64,000 bases of DNA from Ramlibacter paludis (GCF_022012305.1 NZ_JAKLTM010000004.1:124001-188000), one strand, 5' to 3'. Shown: positions 26,993-35,932, counted from the first letter of the stretch. A program made the numbers and translations. The notes: generated from the letters alone by a model not told the origin.

Positions 26993-27583
26993 GCCCGGCG
27001 CCTGCAGCCCCAGCTTCGCCGCCAGCGCCGCCGTCGGCAGCGACCCTTCGATGCTCACCAGCTCGCCCGTCTGCGCGTTCTTGCCGACGATGGTCGGGAT
27101 GCTGCCGAAGCCGAACTTGGTCATCAGCTGCGTGTTGCGCGCGATGGCCTGCTTCTGGGCGTCGCCCCCGGCGGGCGGGATGCCGCCCTTCTTGTCGCGC
27201 ATAGCCGCTTCGTGCGCCTCCATCGCCGCCACCGGATCGGCGGCCGCCAGGATGGCCGCGCCTTGCAGCGTGCTGTTGGCGTTGAGGATGCCGACCGGGA
27301 TCCAGACGAAGCGCGCCTGCGACTTCAGCGGCTTGGCCGATTCCCACAGCGCCGCGCAATGCGGGCACTGGGCGTCGAAGAACACGTAGACGGTGCGCGC
27401 GCTCATCGTCGAGCCGACGTTGAAGCCCTGCGCTTCGGCCGTGATGGCCTCGATGGACACCGGCGTCGATGCAGCGGCGGCGGGAGCGGCACTGCCGGCG
27501 GCGGATTGCGAGGCGTCCTTGCAGCCGGCAAGCACCAGCGCACCGGCTACGGACGAGAGGAGGAAGAGGCGTTTGGTGTTCAC
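26990..27583 (-). CDS. Thioredoxin-fold lipoprotein, DsbC/DsbG-like
   Basis: A 197-residue periplasmic lipoprotein: SSVAGALVLAGC is the lipobox, then a low-complexity Ala/Ser linker, then the thioredoxin fold with FFDAQCPHCAALW as the redox-active CPHC pair and GSIPTIV as the cis-proline loop. The N-terminal dimerisation domain of DsbC is absent, leaving only the catalytic domain. It may act as a disulphide oxidase or isomerase. It is convergent with the ABC ATPase. Confidence 0.88.
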   Translation of the reverse strand: MNTKRLFLLSSVAGALVLAGCKDASQSAAGSAAPAAAASTPVSIEAITAEAQGFNVGSTMSARTVYVFFDAQCPHCAALWESAKPLKSQARFVWIPVGILNANSTLQGAAILAAADPVAAMEAHEAAMRDKKGGIPPAGGDAQKQAIARNTQLMTKFGFGSIPTIVGKNAQTGELVSIEGSLPTAALAAKLGLQAPG

Positions 27584-27687
27584 GCCTCGATTCTAGGGTC
27601 AGCCACGACGCAGCGAAGCTAGCGCGGTTTTCCTACAGGGTGTGGGCGGCCGGCTCGCCACCATGGCCACCCACACAGGAGAAAACG

Positions 27688-28167
27688 ATGGCAACTTCCC
27701 GCGGCGAAAAAGACGCCTGCGACCTGCTCGACGCAGACCACCGCAACGTCAAGAAGATGTTCAAGCAGTACGAGGAACTGATGGGATCGCGCAGCCGCAC
27801 GGCCTCCCAGAAGAAGCTGGACCTGGCGCAGCAGATCTGCCAGGAGCTGACCGTCCACGCCCAGGTCGAGGAAGAGATCTTCTACCCGGCGCTGCGCGCC
27901 GCGCTGAAGGACACCGACATGCTGGCCGAGGCCGAAGTTGAGCACCAGACTGCCAAGGACCTGATCGCGCAGATCGAAGGCATGGGCGAAGCCGACGAGA
28001 TGTTCGACGCCAAGGTGACGGTGCTGGGCGAGTACATCGACCACCACGTCAAGGAAGAACGCAACGAGATCTTCCCGAAGGCCCGCGCCTCGCGCAAGCT
28101 GGACCTGGTCGCCATGCGCGACGAGATCGCGGCGCGCAAGGAAGAACTGATGGGCGAGATGGCCTGA
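27688..28167 (+). CDS. Hemerythrin HHE domain protein
   Basis: A 159-residue four-helix bundle. Di-iron ligands are visible as DADHRNVKKMF, TVHAQVEEEIFYPAL, AEVEHQTAKDL and EYIDHHVKEERNEIFP, giving the usual five histidines and two acidic residues. AGGAG lies upstream of the ATG at 27688. Such proteins sense or store oxygen, nitric oxide or iron, or repair oxidative damage. It lies between the two halves of the split export operon. Confidence 0.92.
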   Translation: MATSRGEKDACDLLDADHRNVKKMFKQYEELMGSRSRTASQKKLDLAQQICQELTVHAQVEEEIFYPALRAALKDTDMLAEAEVEHQTAKDLIAQIEGMGEADEMFDAKVTVLGEYIDHHVKEERNEIFPKARASRKLDLVAMRDEIAARKEELMGEMA

Positions 28168-28174
28168 TGGCCCC

Positions 28175-28202
28175 GTAGGCCGGGATGGCAACCCCGGCTT
28201 AC
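28175..28202. terminator. GTAGGCCGGG-type hairpin downstream of the hemerythrin gene
   Basis: GTAGGCCGGG and CCCGGCTTAC form a 10-base stem with one mismatch and an 8-base loop. It begins seven bases after the hemerythrin stop and covers the stop codon of the convergent GNAT gene. It looks like another dispersed repeat used as a bidirectional end. Confidence 0.5.
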
Positions 28203-28930
28203 GCCTGCTTCCAATAGCGATACGCCCAGGCGGTGGCGAAGCCGAGCCGCGCATAGAGCGACCGCGCCACCGCATTGCCTTCCTCCACCTGCAGGAAGGC
28301 CTGCTGCAGCCCCCGTGCGCGCGCTTCCTGCGCGAACGCCGCGAGGATGCGCCCTGCACTCCCCTGCTTGCGCTGCACCGGCAGCGTGCGCATGCCGTGG
28401 ATGCCGCACCAGCCCTGGCTGAAACACGCCGATCCCACCGCCACCGTCGCCCCGTCACGCTCGATGCTGGCGAAGGCCGAATCGCGCGCCCGGCCCAGGA
28501 TCGCAAGCCGGCTGGCGCCATCGACCGGGTCGAAGCCTTCGCCGAGGAACACATTGCCGAAACTGGCCGCCGGCGTGGCCGAGAGCCGCACGACCGCATC
28601 GGTGGGCAGCGGCATGTCCTGCACCCGCGCCACCTGCACCAGCGTCGTCTTGCTGGGGCGATAGCCGCGCGCTTCGAGGTCGGCACGCAAGGCGTCGAAG
28701 GCCGCCACTTCCGGTAAGCGGAACACCGCCGGCGTGCCGAAGCGCGCATAGCGCTGCTCCACCAGGGCGACGGCGCGCGCCTCGGGCGCCGCGTGCGCCA
28801 GCGGCGCGGCGCTGTGCGCGCGGCCCACGGTGCCGTGGTCCAGGGCCACCAGCCAGCCGGCCAGCTCCTCCGAATCCTCCGGCGGCATGGCCGCCAGCGT
28901 GGCGCGTTCGATTCCCGCGATGTCGTGCAT
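28199..28930 (-). CDS. GNAT family acetyltransferase
   Basis: A 243-residue protein from the ATG at 28930 (a GTG at 28945 is possible). The C-terminal acetyltransferase domain shows LPVQRKQGSAGRILAAFAQE, the R/Q-x-x-G-x-A cofactor loop, and VEEGNAVARSLYARLGFATA, the closing helix and strand. The N-terminal half is a degenerate second GNAT-like domain. The substrate is unknown. The start is only 23 bases from the start of the divergent permease gene. Confidence 0.88.
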   Translation of the reverse strand: MHDIAGIERATLAAMPPEDSEELAGWLVALDHGTVGRAHSAAPLAHAAPEARAVALVEQRYARFGTPAVFRLPEVAAFDALRADLEARGYRPSKTTLVQVARVQDMPLPTDAVVRLSATPAASFGNVFLGEGFDPVDGASRLAILGRARDSAFASIERDGATVAVGSACFSQGWCGIHGMRTLPVQRKQGSAGRILAAFAQEARARGLQQAFLQVEEGNAVARSLYARLGFATAWAYRYWKQA

Positions 28931-28953
28931 GCCGCCATTCTGCACAATGGCGC

Positions 28954-31452
28954 ATGCCGGCTTTGCTTGCGACCTACTCCTGGCCCGAACTGCGGCACCA
29001 CGCCTGGCGCACCGCCACCGCGGTGTTGGCGGTGACGCTGGGCGTGGCGCTGGCGTTCTCGGTGCAGTTGATCAATGCCTCGGCGCTGGCCGAATTCGCG
29101 AGCGCCGCACGCTCCGTCGGCGGCCGCCCGGACCTGGAACTGCGCGCGGCCCGCGGCGCGCTCGACGAAGCCCTGTATGGGCGCATCGCCACGCAGCCGC
29201 AGGTGGCCGCGGCAAGTCCCATCCTGGAATTGCAGACCCTGGCGCAGGCGAGTGACGGCACGCGGCGCACGGTGCGCATCCTCGGCGTCGACGCCCTGCT
29301 GGTCGCGCAGGTCGCGCCCGGCCTGCAGCCCGTGCCGACCGAAGGCGCGGACCGGCTGGCCGTGCTGGCGCCGGACACCGTCTTCCTGAACGCCGCCGCC
29401 CGCGCCGCGCTGCCGGCGCAAACCGTGCGCGTGCAGGCCGGACTGCAGTGGCGCGAGTTGCGCGTGGCTGGTACGGCCGCGGCCGGCGGCGGCCCGCTGC
29501 TGGTGATGGACATCGCGGCGGCGCAGGACCTCTTCGGCCGCGGCGGCGAACTCACGCGCATCGACGTGCGCCTGCGCCCCGGCGTGACCGCCGCCGCTTG
29601 GCTGCGCGAGCTCCAGCTGCCGCCGGAAGTACAGGCCGCGGAACCGGCCGATGCGGGCCAGCGGGTCGATGCCCTGTCGCGCGCCTACCGCGTCAACCTC
29701 ACGGTGCTGGCACTGGTGGCCTTGTTCACGGGCGCCTTCCTCGTCTTCTCGGTGCTGGCATTGAGCGTCGCGCGCCGCGCGCAACAGTTCGCGCTGCTGG
29801 GCGTGCTGGGCCTCACGGCGCGCCAGCGGCTGCGGCTGGTGCTGGCCGAATCGGCCTTGCTCGGCGTGGTCGGCAGCGCCATCGGCATCGCACTGGGCAC
29901 GGCGCTGGCGGCCGCGGCCTTGTCGCTGCTGGGCGGCGACCTGGGCGGCGGCTACTTCCCCGGCGTGCGGCCGCAACTGCAATGGAGCACGCCGGCGGCC
30001 ATCGCCTACGGCGCACTGGGTGTGGTGGCCGCGATGGCCGGCGGCTGGCTGCCGGCGCGCCAGGCCGCGCGCCTGCCGCTCGCGCAGACGCTCAAGGGCC
30101 TGGGCTCGTCGCGCATCGGGGCGCGGCGCCATTGGCCCGGCTGGGCGGCGCTGCTGGCCGCGCTCGTGCTGGCCTTGCTGCCGCCGGTCGCCGGCGTGCC
30201 GCTCGCGGCCTACTTCTCGGTGGGGCTGCTCTTGATCGGCGGCATCAGCGTGCTGCCGGCGGCGGTCGGCGCGCTCTACGACCGCCTTGCGCCGCTGGTG
30301 GCGCAGCGCCTGCTCCCGCTGCTGGCGGTGGAACGCGCGCGGCGCGTGCGCGAAAGCGCCGCCGTCGCGGTGAGTGGCGTGGTCGCGGCGCTGAGCCTGT
30401 CGATCGCGCTCACGGTGATGGTCGCGAGCTTCCGCCACTCGGTCACGGCCTGGCTCGACGTGCTGCTGCCCGCCGATCTCTACCTGCGCACCGCCATCAC
30501 CACCGCCGCCGGCGACACGGCCTATCTCACGCCCGCCGTGGTCGAAGGACTCGCGCGCGTGCCCGGCGTGGCGCGCGTGGCGACGCAGCGCACGCGCAAC
30601 CTCCCGCTGGCGCCGGACCTGCCGCCGGTGGCGCTGCTGGCGCGTCCGGTGGAGGCGCTCGGCAAGAACCTGCCGCTCGTAGGCACGGCGCTGCCCGCGC
30701 CGCCGGGGCACATCGCCGTCTATGTGAGCGAGGCGATGGTCGATCTCTACGGCGCCCGGCGCGGCGGCACGCTGCCCGTCCTGCAAACCGCGCTCGGCGG
30801 CGGACCCTACTTCGTGGCCGGCGTGTGGCGCGACTACGTGCGGCAGACCGGCTCGGTCGTCATGGACCTGGCCGACTACCAGCGCCTCAGCGGCGACACC
30901 CGCATCAACGAAGTGCAGCTGTGGCTGGAGCCGGGCGCTTCGCCGCAGGACGTGCAGGCGCGCCTGCGCACCCTCGCCGGCGACCTGGTGGAGATGGCGT
31001 CGGCCGGCGAGCTGCGCGCGGTCTCGCTGCGCATCTTCGACCGCAGCTTTGCCGTCACCTACTGGCTGCAGGCGGTGGCCATCGCGATCGGCCTGTTCGG
31101 CGTGGCGGCGAGCTTCAGCGCGCAGGTGCTGGCGCGGCGCAAGGAATTCGGGCTGCTCGCGCACCTGGGGCTGACGCGCCGGCAGATCCTGGCCGTGGTC
31201 GCCGGCGAAGGCGCGGCCTGGACGCTGGTCGGTGCACTCGCCGGTTTGGCGCTGGGCCTGGCCGTGGCCGTCGTGCTGGTGCACGTCGTGAATCCGCAGA
31301 GCTTCCACTGGACGATGGACCTGCTGCTGCCCTGGGGTCGCCTGGGCCTGCTGTGCCTCGCGGTCATCGCCGCCGGCACGATCACGGCCTGGCTGGCGGG
31401 ACGCGCCGCTGCCGGGCGCGACGCCGTGCTGGCGGTGAAGGAGGACTGGTGA
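28954..31452 (+). CDS. FtsX/MacB-like ABC transporter permease
   Basis: An 832-residue inner-membrane protein with a duplicated FtsX architecture. An N-terminal TM (TATAVLAVTLGVALAFSVQL) is followed by a large periplasmic domain to about residue 245, a central TM cluster (LTVLALVALFTGAFLVFSVL onwards), a second periplasmic domain of about 200 residues, and three C-terminal TMs (AIAIGLFGVAASFSAQVLAR onwards). It is probably powered by the ATPase at 26332. It overlaps the AttH-like gene, and this ATPase-permease-AttH order is that of the att/lipocalin export operons. Confidence 0.9.
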   Translation: MPALLATYSWPELRHHAWRTATAVLAVTLGVALAFSVQLINASALAEFASAARSVGGRPDLELRAARGALDEALYGRIATQPQVAAASPILELQTLAQASDGTRRTVRILGVDALLVAQVAPGLQPVPTEGADRLAVLAPDTVFLNAAARAALPAQTVRVQAGLQWRELRVAGTAAAGGGPLLVMDIAAAQDLFGRGGELTRIDVRLRPGVTAAAWLRELQLPPEVQAAEPADAGQRVDALSRAYRVNLTVLALVALFTGAFLVFSVLALSVARRAQQFALLGVLGLTARQRLRLVLAESALLGVVGSAIGIALGTALAAAALSLLGGDLGGGYFPGVRPQLQWSTPAAIAYGALGVVAAMAGGWLPARQAARLPLAQTLKGLGSSRIGARRHWPGWAALLAALVLALLPPVAGVPLAAYFSVGLLLIGGISVLPAAVGALYDRLAPLVAQRLLPLLAVERARRVRESAAVAVSGVVAALSLSIALTVMVASFRHSVTAWLDVLLPADLYLRTAITTAAGDTAYLTPAVVEGLARVPGVARVATQRTRNLPLAPDLPPVALLARPVEALGKNLPLVGTALPAPPGHIAVYVSEAMVDLYGARRGGTLPVLQTALGGGPYFVAGVWRDYVRQTGSVVMDLADYQRLSGDTRINEVQLWLEPGASPQDVQARLRTLAGDLVEMASAGELRAVSLRIFDRSFAVTYWLQAVAIAIGLFGVAASFSAQVLARRKEFGLLAHLGLTRRQILAVVAGEGAAWTLVGALAGLALGLAVAVVLVHVVNPQSFHWTMDLLLPWGRLGLLCLAVIAAGTITAWLAGRAAAGRDAVLAVKEDW

Positions 31453-32504
31453 TGCGCCGCCGCCCGCTCCTGCTGGCCCTGCCCTGGCTTGCCGCGGCCG
31501 CTCGGGCCGATGACGCCCTGCCGCCGCGCAAGCTGGTGTTCCCGCGCGACCACGGCGCACATCCCGAGCTGCGCACCGAGTGGTGGTACATCACCGGCCA
31601 GGTGGCGGCGGGCGGCCGCGTGTTCGGCTTCCAGGTCACCTTCTTCCGCTCGCGTGTCGACGCGACGCAGCAGATGCGGTCGCGCTTTGCCGCCAAGCAG
31701 CTGCTGTTCGCGCATGCCGCCGTCACCGACGTGCAGGGCCGCAAGCTCTGGCACGACCAGCGCATCGCGCGCGCCGGCTTCGGCGTGGCCGAGGCATCGG
31801 AGCAAGACGCTGCGCTCGTCCTGCAGGACTGGTCGCTGCGGCGCGAAGGCGAGGTCTGGGTGGCGCGGCTGCCGGCTACGGACTTCGCGCTGGAGCTGCG
31901 CTGCACGCCGACGCAGCCTGTGCTGCTGCAAGGCGCGCAAGGCCTGTCACGCAAGGGGCCGGAGGCAGCGCAGGCGAGCTACTACTACAGCCTGCCGCAG
32001 CTGGCCACGGCGGGCCGGCTCACGCTGCGTGGCGCGAACTTCGACGTCGCGGGCAAAGCCTGGCTGGACCACGAATGGAGCGAGGCGCTGCTGCATCCCG
32101 AGGCCGTGGGCTGGGACTGGATCGGCATGAACCTCGACGACGGCAGCGCGCTCACCGCCTTTCGCCTGCGGCGCAAGGACGGCAGCACGCTGTGGGACGG
32201 CGGGTCTTATCGCAGCGCCAAGGGCGACCTCTACATCGCCAGCCCGGGCGAGACGCAGTTCAGTCCGCAGCGCAAGTGGACGAGTCCGGCGTCTAATGCG
32301 ACTTACCCGGTGGAGTGGATTCTCAGGACGCCGGCGGATTTCTACCGGGTGCGCGCGGTGGTCGACAACCAGGAGCTCGATAGCCGTGGCTCGACCGGCG
32401 CGATCTATTGGGAGGGGCTGGCGGAGCTGATCGACAGCAATGCGCGGGTGGTGGGGCGGGGGTACCTGGAGATGACGGGGTATGCGAGCCGCCTCCGGCT
32501 GTAG
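31452..32504 (+). CDS. AttH-like / carotenoid 1,2-hydratase (CrtC) family secreted lipocalin
   Basis: A 350-residue protein with a signal peptide (MRRRPLLLALPWLAAAARAD). Family hallmarks are HPELRTEWWYITGQV and GWDWIGMNLDDGSALTAF plus AWLDHEWSEALL. AttH proteins are double-lipocalin secreted proteins linked to FtsX-type exporters. CrtC hydratase activity is unlikely as no carotenoid genes are seen. The ATG overlaps the permease stop by one base (TGATG), which supports one operon. Confidence 0.9.
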   Translation: MRRRPLLLALPWLAAAARADDALPPRKLVFPRDHGAHPELRTEWWYITGQVAAGGRVFGFQVTFFRSRVDATQQMRSRFAAKQLLFAHAAVTDVQGRKLWHDQRIARAGFGVAEASEQDAALVLQDWSLRREGEVWVARLPATDFALELRCTPTQPVLLQGAQGLSRKGPEAAQASYYYSLPQLATAGRLTLRGANFDVAGKAWLDHEWSEALLHPEAVGWDWIGMNLDDGSALTAFRLRRKDGSTLWDGGSYRSAKGDLYIASPGETQFSPQRKWTSPASNATYPVEWILRTPADFYRVRAVVDNQELDSRGSTGAIYWEGLAELIDSNARVVGRGYLEMTGYASRLRL

Positions 32505-32544
32505 CCGCGGTTCGTTTCCTCACCACGGCCTACACTCTGTGCGC

Positions 32545-33033
32545 ATGAAAACGGGCACTCTCCACTTCCTGTGCGGCAAGGCCGGCGCCGGCAAGAGCAC
32601 GCTCGCGCGCCGGCTGGCCGAAGAAGAAGCCGCCCTGCTGATCGTCGAGGACGTATGGCTGGCGCGCCTGTACGGCGACGAGATGCAGACCTTCGACGAC
32701 TACCGGGTGCGGGCGCTGCGCCTGCGCAGCGTCGTCGGGCCGCTGGTGATCGAGCTGCTGCGCGCGGGCCGGCCGGTGGTGCTGGACCTCCCCGCCAACA
32801 CACGCGCAGCGCGGGCCTGGTTCCGCTCGCTCTTCGAAGCGGCCGGCGCGCCGCACCTGCTGCACTTTGCCGACGTCCCCGACCGCACCTGCCTGGCGCG
32901 CATCGCCGTGCGCAACCGCGAGCGGCCCGAGGGTTCGCACGAACTCAGCGAAGCGGACTTCGCGCACATCACTTCCTTCTTCGAGCCGCCGCAGGCGGAC
33001 GAAGGCTTTCGCATCCGCGTCCTGGAGCCTTGA
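32545..33033 (+). CDS. AAA-type P-loop kinase-like protein
   Basis: A 162-residue protein. Walker A is GKAGAGKST at residues 11-19, and RRLAEEEAALLIVED and VVLDLPANTRAAR follow in the positions of the small-molecule kinase core. The pattern fits a zeta-toxin/gluconate-kinase-like nucleotide kinase. No substrate can be named. The following DUF1579-like gene starts three bases after its stop. Confidence 0.8.
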   Translation: MKTGTLHFLCGKAGAGKSTLARRLAEEEAALLIVEDVWLARLYGDEMQTFDDYRVRALRLRSVVGPLVIELLRAGRPVVLDLPANTRAARAWFRSLFEAAGAPHLLHFADVPDRTCLARIAVRNRERPEGSHELSEADFAHITSFFEPPQADEGFRIRVLEP

Positions 33034-33035
33034 CG

Positions 33036-33584
33036 ATGAGACTGTCCCTCCTTTGCCTCGCCCTGCTGGCCGCCGTGCCCGCCTTGCGCGCCAACGAACT
33101 CACCGATGCGCAGCGCGCCGCGTTGCAGCCGCTTGCCATCTTCGACGGCACCTGGCGCGGCCCGGCCCAGGTGCTGCGGCCCGAAGGCTGGACCACGATC
33201 ACCCAGACCGAGCGCGTCGGACCCATGCTCGATGGCGCGCTGCGCGTGATCGAGGGCCGCGGCTACGGCCCGGACGGCAAGATGCATTTCAACGCCTTTG
33301 CCGTGCTCTCCTACGACCCGACGGCCAAGCGGTATCACTTCAAGTCCAACGCCGAAGGGCGCGAGGGTGACTTCCCGCTGGAAGTCTCGCCCGACGGCTT
33401 CGCCTGGTCCATCCAGGCCGGCCCGGCGCGCATCCGCTACGTGGCCACGGTCAAGGACGGCATGTGGCACGAGGTCGGCGAGCGCCTCGTGGAAGGCCAG
33501 CCGCCCCTGCGCATCTTCGAGATGCACCTGAAGCGGCTGGGCAGCACCGGCTGGCCGGCCGACGGCGCGGTGCCGCGGGAGTGA
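33036..33584 (+). CDS. Secreted DUF1579-like protein
   Basis: A 182-residue protein with signal peptide MRLSLLCLALLAAVPALRA. The mature part starts IFDGTWRGPAQVL and continues FNAFAVLSYDPTAKRYHFKS, typical of DUF1579/lipocalin-like beta-barrel proteins of unknown role. It is part of a run of tightly spaced genes from 32545. Confidence 0.75.
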   Translation: MRLSLLCLALLAAVPALRANELTDAQRAALQPLAIFDGTWRGPAQVLRPEGWTTITQTERVGPMLDGALRVIEGRGYGPDGKMHFNAFAVLSYDPTAKRYHFKSNAEGREGDFPLEVSPDGFAWSIQAGPARIRYVATVKDGMWHEVGERLVEGQPPLRIFEMHLKRLGSTGWPADGAVPRE

Positions 33585-33588
33585 TGAC

Positions 33589-33963
33589 GTGGTGATCATC
33601 CACCCAGCGAGCCGCCGGCTCCCGCTGCTGGCCGTGCTGCTCCTGGCGGCATGCACCAGCGTGCCGTCCGCGCCTTCCACGCCCATCCCCACGACCGACG
33701 AAGCGCTGATCGCGCGCTTCCGGTCCTGCGTCACGCCGACAGGTCCGGCCACCACACTTCCGCAATTGCCCGCCGCCGAGGAACCCCGGTTCACCGGCAG
33801 CGTGTTGCCGCTTTCCAAGACCGGTACCGTCATGGACGGCTACAACCACGAACTGCGGCTCGATGCGGAGCGCCGCCGCGGCATCATCGTGCAGACCGGC
33901 GGCATCGCCGGACACAAGACGGTGTTCGGCCCGTTCGCCCTGGAGCGGGGATGCGGCGCGTGA
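33589..33963 (+). CDS. Small lipoprotein of unknown function
   Basis: A 124-residue protein starting with tandem GTG codons at 33589. LPLLAVLLLAAC is the lipobox followed by a Ser/Pro/Thr-rich linker. The rest (GSVLPLSKTGTVMDGYNHEL, RRRGIIVQTGGIAGHKTVFG) gives no recognised domain. It overlaps the next gene by 13 bases. Confidence 0.6.
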   Translation: MVIIHPASRRLPLLAVLLLAACTSVPSAPSTPIPTTDEALIARFRSCVTPTGPATTLPQLPAAEEPRFTGSVLPLSKTGTVMDGYNHELRLDAERRRGIIVQTGGIAGHKTVFGPFALERGCGA

Positions 33964-34370
33964 TCCGCCGGTTGCGGTCGACGTTGCACGCGATTCATGC
34001 GCTCGCGCTGGCCGCGGCGCTTGCGGGCTGCGGCGAACGGCCCGCCGAACCGCCCCGGACACCGGTCGCCTCGCCGAGCCCTCCCCCCGCCTCCGCATCC
34101 ACGGGCTCCTGGCTGGGCCGATGGACAGGGCCCGAAGGCACCTTCCTCGAACTGGCCGGAGGCCAGGGCAGTTACGAAGTCACCATCCGCAACCTGGACG
34201 GACCGCGCAAGTTCGCCGGCAAGGCCGATGGCGCCGCCGTCACCTTCGAACGCGATGGCACGCGCGAGACGCTGCGCGCCACCGACGGCGCCGGCACCGG
34301 CATGAAATGGCTGGCCGGCAAGAAGGATTGCCTGGCGTTGCGCAGCGGCGAAGGCTGGTGCCGTGACTGA
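33951..34370 (+). CDS. Small lipoprotein of unknown function
   Basis: A 139-residue protein starting at the ATG at 33951 inside the previous gene. HALALAAALAGC is the lipobox. After a Pro-rich linker, GSWLGRWTGPEGTFLELAGG and YEVTIRNLDGPRKFAGK suggest a small beta-barrel. The end KKDCLALRSGEGWCRD has two cysteines likely to pair. It overlaps the following gene by eight bases. Confidence 0.7.
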   Translation: MRRVIRRLRSTLHAIHALALAAALAGCGERPAEPPRTPVASPSPPPASASTGSWLGRWTGPEGTFLELAGGQGSYEVTIRNLDGPRKFAGKADGAAVTFERDGTRETLRATDGAGTGMKWLAGKKDCLALRSGEGWCRD

Positions 34371-34800
34371 GGCCGAGGCGCTCGCCTTCGTCGAGCAGCA
34401 CGGCGTCGTGCTGGTGTCGGCGCAGGGCGCGGCGCCCAAGCTGGTCGACGCGATTGCCGGCGAGCCCGTGCGCGGCAGCTGGTGGGGCCATCCGCGCGGC
34501 AAGGAGATCTTTCGCGTGCTGTCGGCCGTGCAGGCGTCGCCGGACATCCTGGTGTGCCGCCTGCTCGCGGGCAAGTTGACGCTGGTGCATCGCCGCCTTT
34601 GGCCGGCGCTGGTGCGCCTGGCCGACCGCTTCGCGCCGGAGCGGATAGAACGGGTGCGCGAGGAGCACACGGCAAGCGGCAAGCACGTGAGCCACGAGGA
34701 GCCTTTTCCCGCGTGGGTGCCGGCGCAGGTGCTCGCGGAAGCGGAGCGCATGGCGCACGACGAGGCGGAGCGCCTGCTGGGCGCGTGGGCGCCACGCTGA
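34363..34800 (+). CDS. Conserved protein of unknown function
   Basis: A 145-residue soluble protein starting at GTG 34363, within the end of the preceding lipoprotein gene. It contains VRGSWWGHPRGKEIFRVLSA and LAGKLTLVHRRLWPALVRLA, a mostly helical pattern with an aromatic WWGHP motif that I have seen in unannotated proteins only. The overlap suggests coupled translation; a DNA-binding role is conceivable but not shown. Confidence 0.65.
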   Translation: MTEAEALAFVEQHGVVLVSAQGAAPKLVDAIAGEPVRGSWWGHPRGKEIFRVLSAVQASPDILVCRLLAGKLTLVHRRLWPALVRLADRFAPERIERVREEHTASGKHVSHEEPFPAWVPAQVLAEAERMAHDEAERLLGAWAPR

Positions 34801-34867
34801 AACCCCCATGGCCCCTGCCGCCGCCCATTGGCAGAATGCGCGCATAGCCGACCACGAGCTGCCCTGA

Positions 34868-35449
34868 ATGATCGACCCGCTGCTGATCGACCTGCCCGAC
34901 ACCATCGAGACCGAGCGCCTCACCCTGCGCACGCCGCGCACCGGCGACGGCGCGCAACTGCTGCCGGCGCTGGAGGAAGCCCTGCCGCAGCTGCGGCGCT
35001 TCCTGGCCTCCCTGCCCTGGGTCGCGGGCGAGCAGACGCCCGACTCGGCCGAGCGCTGGTGCCGCAACGCGCAGGCCAACTTCCACGGCCGCAAGGACCT
35101 GCCCTTCCTGATCTTCGAGCGCGCCTCCGGCCAGTTGCTGGGCGCCTGCGGCCTGCACCGCACCGTGTGGGAAACGCCGCGCACCGAAGTCGGCTACTGG
35201 ATCCGCAGCAGCCGCGCCGGCCAGGGATTCGTCACCGAGGCCGTCAAGGGACTGTGCAACTACGCCTTTATGCAGATCGGCGCGGTGCGCGTGGAGCTGA
35301 TCGTCGACGAGGACAACCTCGCCTCGCGTCGCGTCGCCGACCTGGCCGGCTTCCGGCTCGAAGGCACGCTGCGCAACGAGCGGCGCGCGCCCGACGGCAC
35401 GCTGCGCAACACCTGCGCCTACGCCCGCTTTCCCACGCCGCAGTACTGA
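34868..35449 (+). CDS. GNAT acetyltransferase, RimJ/RimL type
   Basis: A 193-residue protein. Typical features are IETERLTLRTPRTGDGAQL at the start, TEVGYWIRSSRAGQGFVTEA for the acetyl-CoA loop, and VELIVDEDNLASRRVADLAG. The family acetylates protein N-termini or small molecules. It is followed by a 12-base gap and an unknown gene. Confidence 0.9.
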   Translation: MIDPLLIDLPDTIETERLTLRTPRTGDGAQLLPALEEALPQLRRFLASLPWVAGEQTPDSAERWCRNAQANFHGRKDLPFLIFERASGQLLGACGLHRTVWETPRTEVGYWIRSSRAGQGFVTEAVKGLCNYAFMQIGAVRVELIVDEDNLASRRVADLAGFRLEGTLRNERRAPDGTLRNTCAYARFPTPQY

Positions 35450-35461
35450 CCGGAGCCGACC

Positions 35462-35932
35462 ATGGCCGACACCCCGCCCGCCGACGACATCGCCACCTGG
35501 CAGCGCAAGACCGCCATGCGCTGCAACAACCGCGCGTGGGAACTCTCGGTGAAACCGCGCACGCACGCCGAGGACCGCGAGATGCTCGACGCGGCCCATG
35601 CCGCGGCCTTCCACTGGGGCGAGATCGGCACCGAGCTGAACCGCATGCGCGCCAGCATGCTGCTGGCCGAAGTGCACGCCTTGCTGGGCAACGGCGCGCT
35701 GGCGCTGCGAATCGCCGAGCCGATGCGCCTCTACTTCCTGGCCAAGAACGACACGCCCGACTGGGAGAAAGCTTTCACGCATGCGGTGCACGCGCATGCG
35801 GCCCATGCGGCGGGCGATGCCTCCGCGCACCGCGCCTCGTACGGGCGGGCACAGGAGGCGATGGCGGCCATTGCCGACGCCGAGGACCGCAAGGTGGTGG
35901 CCGAAACCTTCGCCAACGTCCCGGCGCCATGA
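35462..35932 (+). CDS. Conserved helical protein of unknown function
   Basis: A 156-residue protein, Ala/His-rich and helical (DAAHAAAFHWGEIGTELNRM, MLLAEVHALLGNGALALRIA, HAVHAHAAHAAGDASAHRAS), with a TPR-like rhythm. No catalytic motif is evident. Its stop overlaps the ATG of the VOC gene by four bases. Confidence 0.7.
   Translation: MADTPPADDIATWQRKTAMRCNNRAWELSVKPRTHAEDREMLDAAHAAAFHWGEIGTELNRMRASMLLAEVHALLGNGALALRIAEPMRLYFLAKNDTPDWEKAFTHAVHAHAAHAAGDASAHRASYGRAQEAMAAIADAEDRKVVAETFANVPAP

Noticed and set aside
27619..31560. A 1313-codon open frame on the minus strand
   Set aside because: It runs antisense to hemerythrin and the FtsX permease, is Arg/Gly/His-rich low-complexity sequence, and matches no family; only its GNAT region is real, in another frame.
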